Origin: J089 sp964535735
Lineage (GTDB): Bacteria > Fidelibacterota > Marinisomatia > Marinisomatales > J089
DNA length: 24,829 nt
NCBI GenBank assembly: GCA_964535735.1
Contig: CAZHTM010000033.1
Span: forward strand, 1-24,829
Direction of reading: 5' to 3'
The notes below the pieces were generated by a model. It had not been told where the DNA came from. It saw nothing but the letters and a program-made list of their open reading frames with translations, and did no database searches. This document shows positions 9,080 through 17,522 of this stretch, piece by piece. The position numbers and the translations under genes are program-made. Numbering within the stretch: position 1 is the stretch's first letter; every line of letters begins with the position of its first letter.

Positions 9080-10201
9080 CTACGGTACAATTTCAGTTGT
9101 AATTCTATTACCCGATAATCCCGTGACTTTGATCGCCATGCCATCGGGGCTGGTTTGTGCCAGACCCATGGCCAAGTCTTGGGCTTTTCCTTCAAATTCT
9201 ACTTCATATTCCGCCACCCCGTCATTGAGGCTTTTGGCATAGGCATTACGAATGCCGGGGACCGTTTGCGCCTTTAAAAAAGATTCAAACATCATATAGG
9301 AACCGAAATCTGCATTTTTCAACACAATGTACACTTTAATAAAGTTAGCCTGCTGTGTACTCCACTTTTCAATCAACTGGCGAATAATTTCCTCACCTAA
9401 TTTTTCAGCCGCTTCCTGCGCTGCATTGGTCCCCGCCACAGAAGCGGAGATGTGCGGTTTCTTGCCGTGGGCGGACGGAACCACTGCCAGAATTTCTCCC
9501 GTGTCGGTCCGAACAATTTTTGCATTTACATCTGCCTGTCCGGAATACATGTTATAAAATTTTCCTCCGGATGAAATTTTCGCGGTGCCGATAACGATTA
9601 CCTCTGCACCTAACTGACTTGCAATGCGGGCTGCCGCGGCTACATTTCCTTCCAACGCCTGACCATAATTAGGATCTCCTTTCAGCGCGGAAACCAATTG
9701 GCGATCAACAACATCGAATCCTTTTTCATAAAACATACTGAGCAATTTGGTTTCCACAAAATTAGTGCTGGTATTATCAATGAGATTCGTTTCGCGTACT
9801 AAAAAAACGATCCGGGGACGATTCATGCTATTTAATAGAGTCTGAAGAGCCATTTCATCTTTTAATACTTCATCCAGAATTTCAGTAACTTCCGCATCGA
9901 TGGTAATTTCCCAGTTTCCGTCCGGCGCTTTGGTTTCGCTCACAATTTGAAATTTCTTAACAAACCCCTGGGCTTTAGAATAAATATTATCTCTGAGCGA
10001 GGTAGCAGTAACTTCCGTTTCGCTGGATATATAAGCTCCCAATCCATTCTCCACCGCATCCCGTTTGGCTTGTTCGATCGCTGCATCCTTAGTTAATCCA
10101 TAACCCGTTCCTCTCACGGTGGTGGATTGCCCCCACAGGAATAAAGGAAGCACAATTATGACCAAAAACAGATAAAATGCTTGTTGTTTCATAGTAGTCA
10201 C
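9080..10201 (-). CDS. FlgT-like / CsgG-fold secreted protein
   Basis: The product is 373 residues from GTG 10201 (GAGG 4 nt upstream) or 370 from ATG 10192; the sequence does not decide. A signal peptide ends near residue 25 (LFLWGQ). Residues about 28-115 carry the FlgT N-terminal/LPP20-like pattern: VRGTGYGLTKDAAIEQAKRDAVENGLGAYISSET on a helix, then WEITIDAEV. Residues about 125-275 look like the FlgT middle, CsgG-like domain (RPRIVFLVRE, FEKGFDVVDRQLV-type strands, LGAEVIVIGTAKI, NAKIVRTDTGEI). The C-terminal 95 residues form a third alpha/beta domain. FlgT in Vibrio forms the flagellar H-ring, but no flagellar gene is seen here, so I infer a general envelope role. It heads the minus-strand operon running to 6834. 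Confidence 0.7.
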   Translation of the reverse strand: MTTMKQQAFYLFLVIIVLPLFLWGQSTTVRGTGYGLTKDAAIEQAKRDAVENGLGAYISSETEVTATSLRDNIYSKAQGFVKKFQIVSETKAPDGNWEITIDAEVTEILDEVLKDEMALQTLLNSMNRPRIVFLVRETNLIDNTSTNFVETKLLSMFYEKGFDVVDRQLVSALKGDPNYGQALEGNVAAAARIASQLGAEVIVIGTAKISSGGKFYNMYSGQADVNAKIVRTDTGEILAVVPSAHGKKPHISASVAGTNAAQEAAEKLGEEIIRQLIEKWSTQQANFIKVYIVLKNADFGSYMMFESFLKAQTVPGIRNAYAKSLNDGVAEYEVEFEGKAQDLAMGLAQTSPDGMAIKVTGLSGNRITTEIVP

Positions 10202-10382
10202 ACGTCCTCGCTAATGAGCATAGAATAAGTCTATTTAAATTATCATGAACCTATGGTTAAATCAATGGTTATCCGTTATACCCATCTTCAATTGTGACCA
10301 AAATCAAATGGTCTCCAATGCTTTTTATTTATACTTTTGAGCAATATATTAACCTTTGAAATCACTTAGGGATGGGGTTGCT
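10202..10382. promoter_or_regulatory. Divergent intergenic region with an imperfect dyad
   Basis: About 180 bp separate the envelope operon (minus) from the TPR-SLH lipoprotein (plus), so both promoters must lie here. An imperfect dyad at 10291-10319 pairs ATTG.GACCA with TGGTC..CAAT around an 8-nt spacer. On the plus strand TACTTTTG (10332-10339) fits the Bacteroidota -7 consensus TAnnTTTG, but I see no matching -33 TTTG, so the promoter call is weak. Confidence 0.35.
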
Positions 10383-11513
10383 ATGAAAAATTCGCGAATT
10401 GGATATATACTATTTACCTTTCTGCTAACGGTCTTCATAACCAATTGTAGTCAAAAGCCTAAAAGTGCCGTTGACACTCCGGAATACCATTTCAAGGCCG
10501 GGATGAGGGCCTTTGAAAATGGCAATTATGACCAAGCGTTAAAATCCTTTCAACGGTCGGTGGATTTGAGCAAAAAATTTGCCTTGGGTTATGCTGGGTT
10601 GGGATTAACCTACGCGGCTTTGGACAATGTTCGTGATGCCAAAATCAACATCGGAATGGCGGAACAAAAAGCCAACGGAGATCCGGATGCCCTAGCGCTT
10701 GCCGGTCGCTGTTGGATAGAACTGCGTGGTACGGAAGCACGCTGGTTCCAACGGGCAAACCATGATTTTAACCGAGCCCTTAAAAAAGACCCGAACCACG
10801 AAGCATCCCTATACTATAAAGGGGTAGCACTTCTGTATTCCTACGAATTTGCCCAGGCAGAGGATTATTTCCGGAAAGTGGTGAATATGAAAGGTGATTA
10901 TTCCGGCAAAGCTGATGAAAAGTGGCAAATGTCTCAAAAGATTGTTCGGGCCATGCCTGGAACCGAAGTGGGGAAAAAAGTTGCTCTTCAGGATAAAATC
11001 ACTCGCGCCGATCTCTCCGTATTGTTTATGGAAGAATTGAAAGTGGCGGAACTGTTTGATCGAAAAGCAGCGACCACTCCAGGCTTCATGACACCTACAC
11101 AAATGGAGGCAATGCAGCAATCCATTTCGCCTGTGGATGTTGCCGGTCATTGGGCAGAAGTGTGGATCAATGATGCATTGGAATACGGCGTAATGGATGT
11201 CTTTCCCGACGGACTGTTTTATCCCAATGAAACCGTTACCCGTGCTGGGTATGCCATGGCTGTTCAGCGACTTTTGGTGGCCGCCACCGGCGACAATAGC
11301 TTGGAAACGCGGTACATTGGGGAATCCCCGTCCCGGTTCAGTGATGTTCAATCCACGGTTCCCGCCTATAACGCTATGGCGCTTTGCTCAGAACGGGGCA
11401 TCATGCAAGCGGACGTTATCACGGGACGTTTTAACCCCACGGGATTGGTTTCCGGTGCCGACGCGTTGCTTATTATTCGGACGTTGCAAAATTCCCTACG
11501 CATGACGTTCTGA
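10383..11513 (+). CDS. TPR lipoprotein with two C-terminal SLH domains
   Basis: I choose ATG 10383 over the upstream in-frame TTG 10356 because the protein then begins with a compact signal peptide (MKNSRIGYILFTFLLTVFITNC), with a GGGG-containing ribosome site just upstream. The product is 376 residues. C22 is the likely lipidated cysteine, although ITNC is an imperfect lipobox with Asn at -1. TPR-like helices occupy about 35-175 (YHFKAGMRAFENGNYDQALKSF and similar). Two SLH-like domains follow at about 243-300 (VDVAGHWAEVWINDALEYGV, then FYPNETVTRAGYAM) and 313-370 (FSDVQSTVPAYNAMAL, then RFNPTGLVSGADAL). SLH domains bind cell-wall polymers, so the protein may bridge outer membrane and peptidoglycan. 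It is transcribed alone and ends in a strong terminator. Confidence 0.85.
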   Translation: MKNSRIGYILFTFLLTVFITNCSQKPKSAVDTPEYHFKAGMRAFENGNYDQALKSFQRSVDLSKKFALGYAGLGLTYAALDNVRDAKINIGMAEQKANGDPDALALAGRCWIELRGTEARWFQRANHDFNRALKKDPNHEASLYYKGVALLYSYEFAQAEDYFRKVVNMKGDYSGKADEKWQMSQKIVRAMPGTEVGKKVALQDKITRADLSVLFMEELKVAELFDRKAATTPGFMTPTQMEAMQQSISPVDVAGHWAEVWINDALEYGVMDVFPDGLFYPNETVTRAGYAMAVQRLLVAATGDNSLETRYIGESPSRFSDVQSTVPAYNAMALCSERGIMQADVITGRFNPTGLVSGADALLIIRTLQNSLRMTF

Positions 11514-11539
11514 TACATTCGTTAACGGATTTTATTTTG

Positions 11540-11574
11540 AGGGTGACTGGCATTTTACCAGTCACCCTTTTTTT
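11540..11574 (+). terminator. Intrinsic terminator of the TPR-SLH gene
   Basis: The stem AGGGTGACTGG (11540-11550) pairs perfectly over 11 bp with CCAGTCACCCT (11558-11568) around the 7-nt loop CATTTTA. A run of seven T (11568-11574) follows. It lies 27 bp after the stop and separates this gene from the next unit. Confidence 0.93.
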
Positions 11575-11587
11575 CTTAATTTGACCT

Positions 11588-12451
11588 ATGCGGCATATGG
11601 ACCACCTAACCCTTACCGATCGATGGATAGTAATTTATCTGAGTCTGGTCTCCTTACAGGTGCTGATTGGATGGTCCTCACTATCCGCACCGCGTTTACA
11701 TATTGCTGTTAATCTTATTCTTATTTTAGGCATTTGGGTCTTGTCCGCCTATCATGCCACCCATGTTTCTTCCACCTTTTGGCGTATCATTCACCAATTT
11801 TATCCGATCCCTTTGTTAATCTGGTGGTATCCTCAGTCTACCGTTCTTCGGCATGTCTTTATCCCTGTGGATATGGATCCCTGGCTCCTGAAAGCTGAAT
11901 TATTTCTCTTCGGAAAAGAATGGTATCTTATTTTGCCGCAGGTTTTACCTCTATGGATTACTGAGTTCTTTCACAGTGTGTATTTTTTTTATTACCTGGG
12001 ACTACTACTCTTTCCAGCTCTGGCCTTTAAGCGCCAATCCAAATTGGTCACAGAATATGTCTTTGTGTTAATGGGCGTGATGCTGTCGCTTCAAATCGTC
12101 ATCATGGTTTTCCCCTCCTCAGGTCCGGTTTTCCACCGGGAAGAAGTCTTCCCACAGCGACTGGTTTTCGTTTCCCTAATGGATTGGGTATATCGTACCT
12201 TTGACCGAGGCGGAGGGGCTTTCCCCAGCATCCATTCAGCGGCCGCCGTAGTCATGGCGGCCTATGGTCAGCGTTTCTTCCCAAGGAAATCATGGTTCTT
12301 TTATGCCTTGCTTGCCGCCATCCTGATTGCCACTGTTGCTTGCTCATATCACTATGTACTGGATACAGTCGTTGGTGCTATTTTGGGGTTTATCATGATC
12401 CGACCATTGCGTTCATTTTACCAACATCATCGGAGTCATCATGCGGACTAG
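11588..12451 (+). CDS. PAP2-superfamily membrane phosphatase / inositolphosphorylceramide synthase-like protein
   Basis: This is a 287-residue multi-spanning protein with hydrophobic segments at about 13-29, 38-55, 65-82, 121-147, 153-175, 238-256 and 260-275. The PAP2 motifs are visible: SSGP (177-180), FPSIHS with catalytic H216, and SYHYVLD with H255 and D259. The family hydrolyses or transfers phosphate head groups on lipids such as phosphatidate, undecaprenyl-PP or inositol lipids. The layout resembles the PAP2/InPS group, but the substrate cannot be read from sequence. ATG 11588 has no clear ribosome site, and ATG 11597 is an alternative. It starts 13 bp after the upstream terminator and opens a compact run ending with ligA. 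Its last 11 bp overlap the next gene. Confidence 0.82.
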   Translation: MRHMDHLTLTDRWIVIYLSLVSLQVLIGWSSLSAPRLHIAVNLILILGIWVLSAYHATHVSSTFWRIIHQFYPIPLLIWWYPQSTVLRHVFIPVDMDPWLLKAELFLFGKEWYLILPQVLPLWITEFFHSVYFFYYLGLLLFPALAFKRQSKLVTEYVFVLMGVMLSLQIVIMVFPSSGPVFHREEVFPQRLVFVSLMDWVYRTFDRGGGAFPSIHSAAAVVMAAYGQRFFPRKSWFFYALLAAILIATVACSYHYVLDTVVGAILGFIMIRPLRSFYQHHRSHHAD

Positions 12452-13415
12452 GTTGATTCTACTCCTCGCAGGTTCTCTCCTCACCGGCTGTGTGGAACAT
12501 GTACTGAAGGTGGGAGTGTTGCCGGATGGGTCCACACATCTGATCCTTACCTCCCGTGGCGATTCCCGCGATCTCTTCGATGATGATATGCCCCATCCAA
12601 CCGGGTGGCTACGGGACACAACATGGACAGTGGACAAAGAAGACACTATTTGGGTTCTCACGTCTCAACTCTTTAGCGCCGACACCCAATTTCAGATCGG
12701 ACCTAAAAATCGACCGGTCATCGACATTATACGTCGACTAACGCATGACCGTTTGTCTACTGAATTCGTCCTATCTATCCGGTTTCCTGGACGGGAAGTG
12801 TATTCCCGCTATCCACAGGTGGGACCGGTATTGCTTGACGAAGCGCCGTCGGATTCCATCCAATGGCAACGGGATGTGCTTCGGTATCTATATTCCCAAG
12901 CTGTTCTATCGGTGGACGTGGGAGAATCGGCTCGTAAACAGGGCCTCACTCCCGAGCGGTTGATCCATCATATTAATCTTTTTCTCATGAATGAATACGA
13001 CCCGGTCCCCAGCCAACTTCCTGACCATAACCAATTGTTACCGGCCATCCTGCAACCCTTCAAGCGAGATCTCCCTCCAGGGTACGCTGATTCTTTAGTG
13101 TCAGCGCTTCAACCACATCTCCTGGAATTAAACCAGTTGCATAACCTGAAAGATGATTCCTTTATCATCAAAGTATGCCTGCCCGGTAAACTTGTATTCA
13201 CCAATGCTGACAGCTTAGTGCGGGATACCCTAATCTGGCATGTGAAACTGGAAAATTTTCTCCAGGACGATTATCAATTGGTGGCCGAATCCATGGTGGT
13301 TTCAGGTCGATCGATTCAGCGTTGGATTCTGCTTACCACTGGGATTTTATTAATAAGCCTTATACTTATTTTTTTGGTCCTTGGGCTTTACCGCTATTTG
13401 CGCCGAAGACGTTAA
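12441..13415 (+). CDS. Putative lipoprotein with C-terminal transmembrane helix, function unknown
   Basis: This 324-residue protein begins MRTRLILLLAGSLLTGC, a textbook lipoprotein signal with LTGC lipobox and Cys17. A single transmembrane helix (about 297-317, ILLTTGILLISLILIFLVLGL) is followed by a basic tail (YRYLRRRR), giving an N-out/C-in topology if both signals are used. Having a lipid anchor and a C-terminal helix together is unusual. The region between is soluble alpha/beta with no family that I recognise; the N-terminal LKVGVLPDGSTHLILTSRGD looks like a beta-hairpin entry. It overlaps the PAP2 gene by 11 bp, so translational coupling is likely, and precedes the class-V enzyme by 32 bp. 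Confidence 0.75.
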   Translation: MRTRLILLLAGSLLTGCVEHVLKVGVLPDGSTHLILTSRGDSRDLFDDDMPHPTGWLRDTTWTVDKEDTIWVLTSQLFSADTQFQIGPKNRPVIDIIRRLTHDRLSTEFVLSIRFPGREVYSRYPQVGPVLLDEAPSDSIQWQRDVLRYLYSQAVLSVDVGESARKQGLTPERLIHHINLFLMNEYDPVPSQLPDHNQLLPAILQPFKRDLPPGYADSLVSALQPHLLELNQLHNLKDDSFIIKVCLPGKLVFTNADSLVRDTLIWHVKLENFLQDDYQLVAESMVVSGRSIQRWILLTTGILLISLILIFLVLGLYRYLRRRR

Positions 13416-13447
13416 CCTTCTAATTGGATTCCATTCTAAATTTCACC

Positions 13448-14920
13448 ATGACCAATCGAAAGAATTCCCACGAAATCATTGCCCGATTGAAAACAGCCTT
13501 CATTGGCCTGGATACATCCTATCCCCTGGCGGACGGTCGCACCACCCGTCGAATTTATCTGGACTCCACTGCCTCCACGCTCATGTTCCGCCCGGCCCAC
13601 GATGCTGTTGAAGCCTATTATCACCATTATGCGAATACACATAGTCTTCTTCATTTTTCCGCTAAAATTTCCACTGAGTTGTATCACTGGGCCCATGAAA
13701 GAATTTTAAGTTTTCTCCATGCCGACCCCAATGAATACGCCTGCTTTTTTACCGGATCAGGAGCCACAGCGGGAATGAACCGGATGGCTCGGGTTTTCCG
13801 GGACTATCGTCCCGATCGAGATACGGTGTTGGTGTCCCTGATGGAACATCATTCCAACGATTTGCCCCATCGGAAACACGCCGGTCGGGTCATCCATACG
13901 CCCCTGGAAGATCATAACGGTCAACCAGGCTGCATTCAAATGGAAGCATTGGAAACCATTCTTCGAGAAAATCAGGACCGGATCAATTATGTGGCGGTTA
14001 CGGGTGTCAGTAACGTCACCGGAATTATTAATCCTATTTATCGGGTTGCTGAATTGGCCCACCGATATGGTGCGCTTGTATTAGTGGATGGCGCTCAAAT
14101 GGTGGCTCACCTGCCTGTATTTGTAAGCAACCCGGAACATCCGGAACAAAACCTGGATGCCTTTGTTTTTTCCGGTCACAAAACATATGTCCCTGGTTCA
14201 CCGGGGGTGGTGGTCTGCCGGAAAGATATCCTTCGCGCCATTGAACCGGAAGAAGTGGGCGGCGGCATGGTGGATCGTGTGTTCGTTGATCGGTATTTAA
14301 TTACGAACAAATTCCCTGACCGGGAAGAAGCGGGGACGCCTAACATTCCCGGATCAATAGGCTTGGCCACCGCATTGGATATTCTGGACCGGGTAGGTAT
14401 GGACGCTCTTTACCAGGAAGAATCGGAGTTGATCTCCTACGCCCTCGATCGAATCAGTACCGTACCATCCGTGATGGTTTACGGAGAAACAAATACCTCC
14501 ATTTGCCCCCGGGCCGCATCCATATCCCTCAACATCTATGGACTAGACCACGGATTTACCGCCGCCATCCTGAATGATTATCACAACATCGCTGTCCGGA
14601 ACGAATGTTTTTGCGCCCACCCCTATGTGGAAGAAATGATTAAAGATGATATTCCTCCCGAACTCCATAAGGAAGAAAATATTCTCAGCCTGCGGGCCAA
14701 ATTAAAATCCGGTATGGTTCGAGCTTCGTTTGGATTGTACAATACTGAAGAGGACGTAGATGCCCTTGTGGCAGCTTTAAAGGATATTTCCGACAACCGA
14801 GAAAAATATCGCCCACTTTATGCGGTGGATGAAGATGGCAACTATATTCATCGATCGTTTCATCCACCCTTGGGACAAATATTTTCCATCCATAAGCTCG
14901 TCGATGCAGCGCTTGAATAA
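13448..14920 (+). CDS. Class-V PLP-dependent aminotransferase / cysteine desulfurase-like enzyme
   Basis: ATG 13448 gives 490 residues; an upstream in-frame TTG at 13424 is less likely. Fold-type I PLP motifs are present: YLDSTAST near the N-terminus, GSGATAGMNR for phosphate binding, EHHSN (H134/H135) stacking on the cofactor, VDGAQ with D214, and SGHKTYVPGSPG with the Schiff-base lysine K245. RNECFCAHP aligns with the SufS/NifS catalytic loop RxGHHCAxP, placing the persulfide cysteine at C389. A second cysteine, C387, sits two residues earlier, and the usual Gly is replaced by Glu. The protein is about 80 residues longer than SufS, owing to extra N-terminal, pre-C-terminal and C-terminal segments. 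No suf/isc genes are nearby, so a cysteine desulfurase, selenocysteine lyase or aminotransferase role is open. Confidence 0.85.
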   Translation: MTNRKNSHEIIARLKTAFIGLDTSYPLADGRTTRRIYLDSTASTLMFRPAHDAVEAYYHHYANTHSLLHFSAKISTELYHWAHERILSFLHADPNEYACFFTGSGATAGMNRMARVFRDYRPDRDTVLVSLMEHHSNDLPHRKHAGRVIHTPLEDHNGQPGCIQMEALETILRENQDRINYVAVTGVSNVTGIINPIYRVAELAHRYGALVLVDGAQMVAHLPVFVSNPEHPEQNLDAFVFSGHKTYVPGSPGVVVCRKDILRAIEPEEVGGGMVDRVFVDRYLITNKFPDREEAGTPNIPGSIGLATALDILDRVGMDALYQEESELISYALDRISTVPSVMVYGETNTSICPRAASISLNIYGLDHGFTAAILNDYHNIAVRNECFCAHPYVEEMIKDDIPPELHKEENILSLRAKLKSGMVRASFGLYNTEEDVDALVAALKDISDNREKYRPLYAVDEDGNYIHRSFHPPLGQIFSIHKLVDAALE

Positions 14921-15386
14921 GTTCAGTTTGGTCCTAAGTCTGCCCCTCCTTTTGGGGCTGCTCACGGCCCAGGAGGAAGATGCCTGGTCACCGGTAAATC
15001 CAGGTCCGTTTTTAAAAACCATAAAAATGATTCACCATCCTCCGGATATCCTGTTTCAGGGGCGTCCCTATGATTTGGAACTCTACGTGGATTTCCCTGC
15101 TGATTCGATCGAGGCTGTATCGATTTTCATCAAAACTGACAGCATGTACACTTACCTGGAAATCCCATTAAAAAGCACTGAAGATCATTATTCCTACCGG
15201 TTTAAACCCCGTCGATTTAAAGGAAATATTATCGACTATTTTTTTACAGTCCGTTTGACCAATTTCAAAATCTTCGCCACCCCTATGGATAATCTGGGAC
15301 AGATTAAACCGGTGCGCCGAACGCTCATCGATCCCACAAAATATTGGGAGTGGCGGAAAACCCAGTATGGAACGCATGGATCCTGA
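14904..15386 (+). CDS. Small secreted protein of unknown function
   Basis: I choose ATG 14904 because it yields a clean signal peptide (MQRLNKFSLVLSLPLLLGLLTAQ, about residues 1-23). The longer frame from 14820 would put that hydrophobic stretch internally. The mature part is about 137 residues and mostly beta: ILFQGRPYDLELYVDF, VSIFIKTDSMYTYLEIPL, YSYRFKPRRFKGNIIDYFFTV. This suggests a single immunoglobulin-like or beta-sandwich domain. I recognise no family. It overlaps the desulfurase-like gene by 17 bp and ligA by 20 bp, so it is embedded in the operon. Confidence 0.7.
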   Translation: MQRLNKFSLVLSLPLLLGLLTAQEEDAWSPVNPGPFLKTIKMIHHPPDILFQGRPYDLELYVDFPADSIEAVSIFIKTDSMYTYLEIPLKSTEDHYSYRFKPRRFKGNIIDYFFTVRLTNFKIFATPMDNLGQIKPVRRTLIDPTKYWEWRKTQYGTHGS

Positions 15387-17382
15387 AAAGCGGATTGCCG
15401 AACTTCGGCGGACCATTAACGAACACAATTATCGCTACTATGTCTTGGACGATCCCCTCATCAGTGATCAGGAATACGATCACCTCCTGCGTGAATTAGA
15501 AAATCTGGAAGCGCAGTACCCCCACCTCATTACGGACGATTCACCCACTCAGCGCGTTGGCGCCAAACCTTCAACTGAATTTGGCGCTGTTACCCACGCC
15601 CTTCCCATGCTGTCCCTGGCAAATGCCATGGACGAGGACGAATTACGCGCATTTGATGAACGCATCCGGAAATATTTGAACACATCCGAACCGGTAGACT
15701 ATGTCGCCGAGCCTAAATTGGACGGACTGGGGGTAGAATTGGTGTATGAAAACGGACGTTTTATGCATGGTTCTACTCGCGGGGACGGAATCACCGGAGA
15801 AGATGTAACCGCCAATTTGAAAACCATCCGGGCCATTCCCTTGCGTCTCCGGAAAGACAGCCATCCCCTACCATCCATTCTGGATGTCCGGGGGGAGGTG
15901 TTCATGACCCATGCGGCGTTTCGACGACTGAATGAGCGCCGGGAGCAAAATGGGGAATCCCTCTTTGCTAACCCCCGCAATGCAGCAGCGGGAAGTCTCC
16001 GTCAGCTGGACCCGGCCATCACAGCCCGGCGGCATCTCAGCATTTTTTGCTATCAGGTCGGACGGCTGGAAGGGATAGAGGTTGCTACACATCACGAATT
16101 TCTGGGAATGCTGAAACAGTGGGGTCTGCCCGTAAATCCCCTTGTAAAAAAGGTACGAGGCATTGATGGCATTTTAACCTATTATCGCAATCTGGAATCC
16201 CGTCGCGACACCCTACCGTATGACATCGACGGCGTAGTCATCAAAGTAAATTCCATGGTCTGGAGAGCCCAATTGGGTGTCCGCAGCCGTTCTCCCCGAT
16301 GGGCAATTGCAGGAAAATTTAAAGCGCGACAGGCCACTACTCGGATCCTGGACATTGATGTGCAGGTAGGACGCACCGGAGCCATCACGCCCGTTGCTAT
16401 CCTGGAACCGGTGTATATTAGCGGTGTTACCGTGTCTAAAGCCACCTTACATAACCAGGATGAAATCGACCGGAAAGATATCCGCATTGGTGACACAGTC
16501 CTGATCGAACGGGCCGGCGATGTTATTCCTAAAATCGTAAAAGTGATTCCCGAAAAACGTCCTCCGGATGCCCGTCCTTACACCCTTCCATCCCAGTGCC
16601 CCGTCTGTCACCATCCTGTCCATCGACCAGAAGGAGAAGCAGTGGCGCGCTGCTCAAATCTCTCCTGTCCTGCTCAAATCAAAGGCCGCATCGAACATTT
16701 TGTATCTAAAAATGCCATGGATATTGACGGAATGGGAACAAAAATCATTGATCAATTGGTGGATCAGGAGATGGTTCGTTCCGTCGACGATCTCTACCGG
16801 CTTACCCAGGAGCAATTGGCCGGAATGGAACGGCTGGCGGAAAAATCCGCGTCTAATTTAATCCGGGCCATTCAAGCCTCCCGTGATACCACTTTTGCCC
16901 GGTTTATATACGCCCTGGGAATCCGAAACGTGGGTGAACATGTGGCCCGGGTTTTGGAACAAGCCTTTTCCGGTGATCTTCAAGCCTTCATGACTGCCAC
17001 ACAGGACGAATTGGAAGCCATTCCTGAAATTGGTCCCATTGTTGCCGAATCTATTCGAAATTTCTGGGATGATCTTGACAATGTGCGCGTAGTCCAAGCC
17101 CTACTTGATCAAGGCATCCAGTTTCAGGAAATCTCAGTTCCTCTTTCTGGGCGTCTAGCCGGAAAATCCTTTGTTTTTACTGGAACCCTCACTCGGTTTA
17201 CCCGGAATGAAGCCAAAGCTCTGGTGGAAAAGGAAGGTGGTCGCGCCAGTGGATCGGTAAGCGCTAAAACCGATTATGTGGTGGCGGGACCAGGTGCCGG
17301 TTCCAAACTTACCCAAGCGAGAAAACTTGGAATTCCTATCCTGTCAGAAGACGAATTTCTGGACTTGATCGAAAATCCCTGA
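15367..17382 (+). CDS. ligA: NAD-dependent DNA ligase LigA
   Basis: The product is 671 residues, the normal length of bacterial LigA, which seals nicks during replication and repair using NAD+. Domain Ia (about 5-70) holds the NMN-binding YRYYVLDDPLISDQEYDHL. The adenylation domain has nucleophile K117 in EPKLDG and the later VIKVNS motif. The OB fold follows (GRTGAITPVAILEPV). The zinc finger uses C411, C414, C429 and C434. Helix-hairpin-helix repeats contain MERLAEKSASNL and IPEIGPIVAESI. A BRCT domain (about 598-671) starts LAGKSFVFTGTL. ATG 15376 is an alternative start. It overlaps the preceding gene by 20 bp and is the last gene of the run; I see no hairpin terminator directly after it. 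Confidence 0.98.
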   Translation: MERMDPEKRIAELRRTINEHNYRYYVLDDPLISDQEYDHLLRELENLEAQYPHLITDDSPTQRVGAKPSTEFGAVTHALPMLSLANAMDEDELRAFDERIRKYLNTSEPVDYVAEPKLDGLGVELVYENGRFMHGSTRGDGITGEDVTANLKTIRAIPLRLRKDSHPLPSILDVRGEVFMTHAAFRRLNERREQNGESLFANPRNAAAGSLRQLDPAITARRHLSIFCYQVGRLEGIEVATHHEFLGMLKQWGLPVNPLVKKVRGIDGILTYYRNLESRRDTLPYDIDGVVIKVNSMVWRAQLGVRSRSPRWAIAGKFKARQATTRILDIDVQVGRTGAITPVAILEPVYISGVTVSKATLHNQDEIDRKDIRIGDTVLIERAGDVIPKIVKVIPEKRPPDARPYTLPSQCPVCHHPVHRPEGEAVARCSNLSCPAQIKGRIEHFVSKNAMDIDGMGTKIIDQLVDQEMVRSVDDLYRLTQEQLAGMERLAEKSASNLIRAIQASRDTTFARFIYALGIRNVGEHVARVLEQAFSGDLQAFMTATQDELEAIPEIGPIVAESIRNFWDDLDNVRVVQALLDQGIQFQEISVPLSGRLAGKSFVFTGTLTRFTRNEAKALVEKEGGRASGSVSAKTDYVVAGPGAGSKLTQARKLGIPILSEDEFLDLIENP

Positions 17383-17522
17383 TTTTTATCCATCTCAACT
17401 AGAGGATGAAAAGACCGGGTAAACACTATCGGTAAGATTATCCAATTTTCAGGTACCGAATCTTGCTGAAATTCCCCAATTATTAAACCGGCCAGGTATA
17501 GTTGTATGACCAGAAACCGGAG

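Noticed and set aside
9080..10201. FlgT-like gene as evidence for a flagellar locus
   Set aside because: No other flagellar gene is present, and the FlgT-like and CsgG folds are widely used in other envelope proteins.
10809..11351. 180-codon minus-strand frame inside the TPR-SLH gene
   Set aside because: The plus-strand gene has a signal peptide, TPR and SLH features and its own terminator; the opposite frame shows none.
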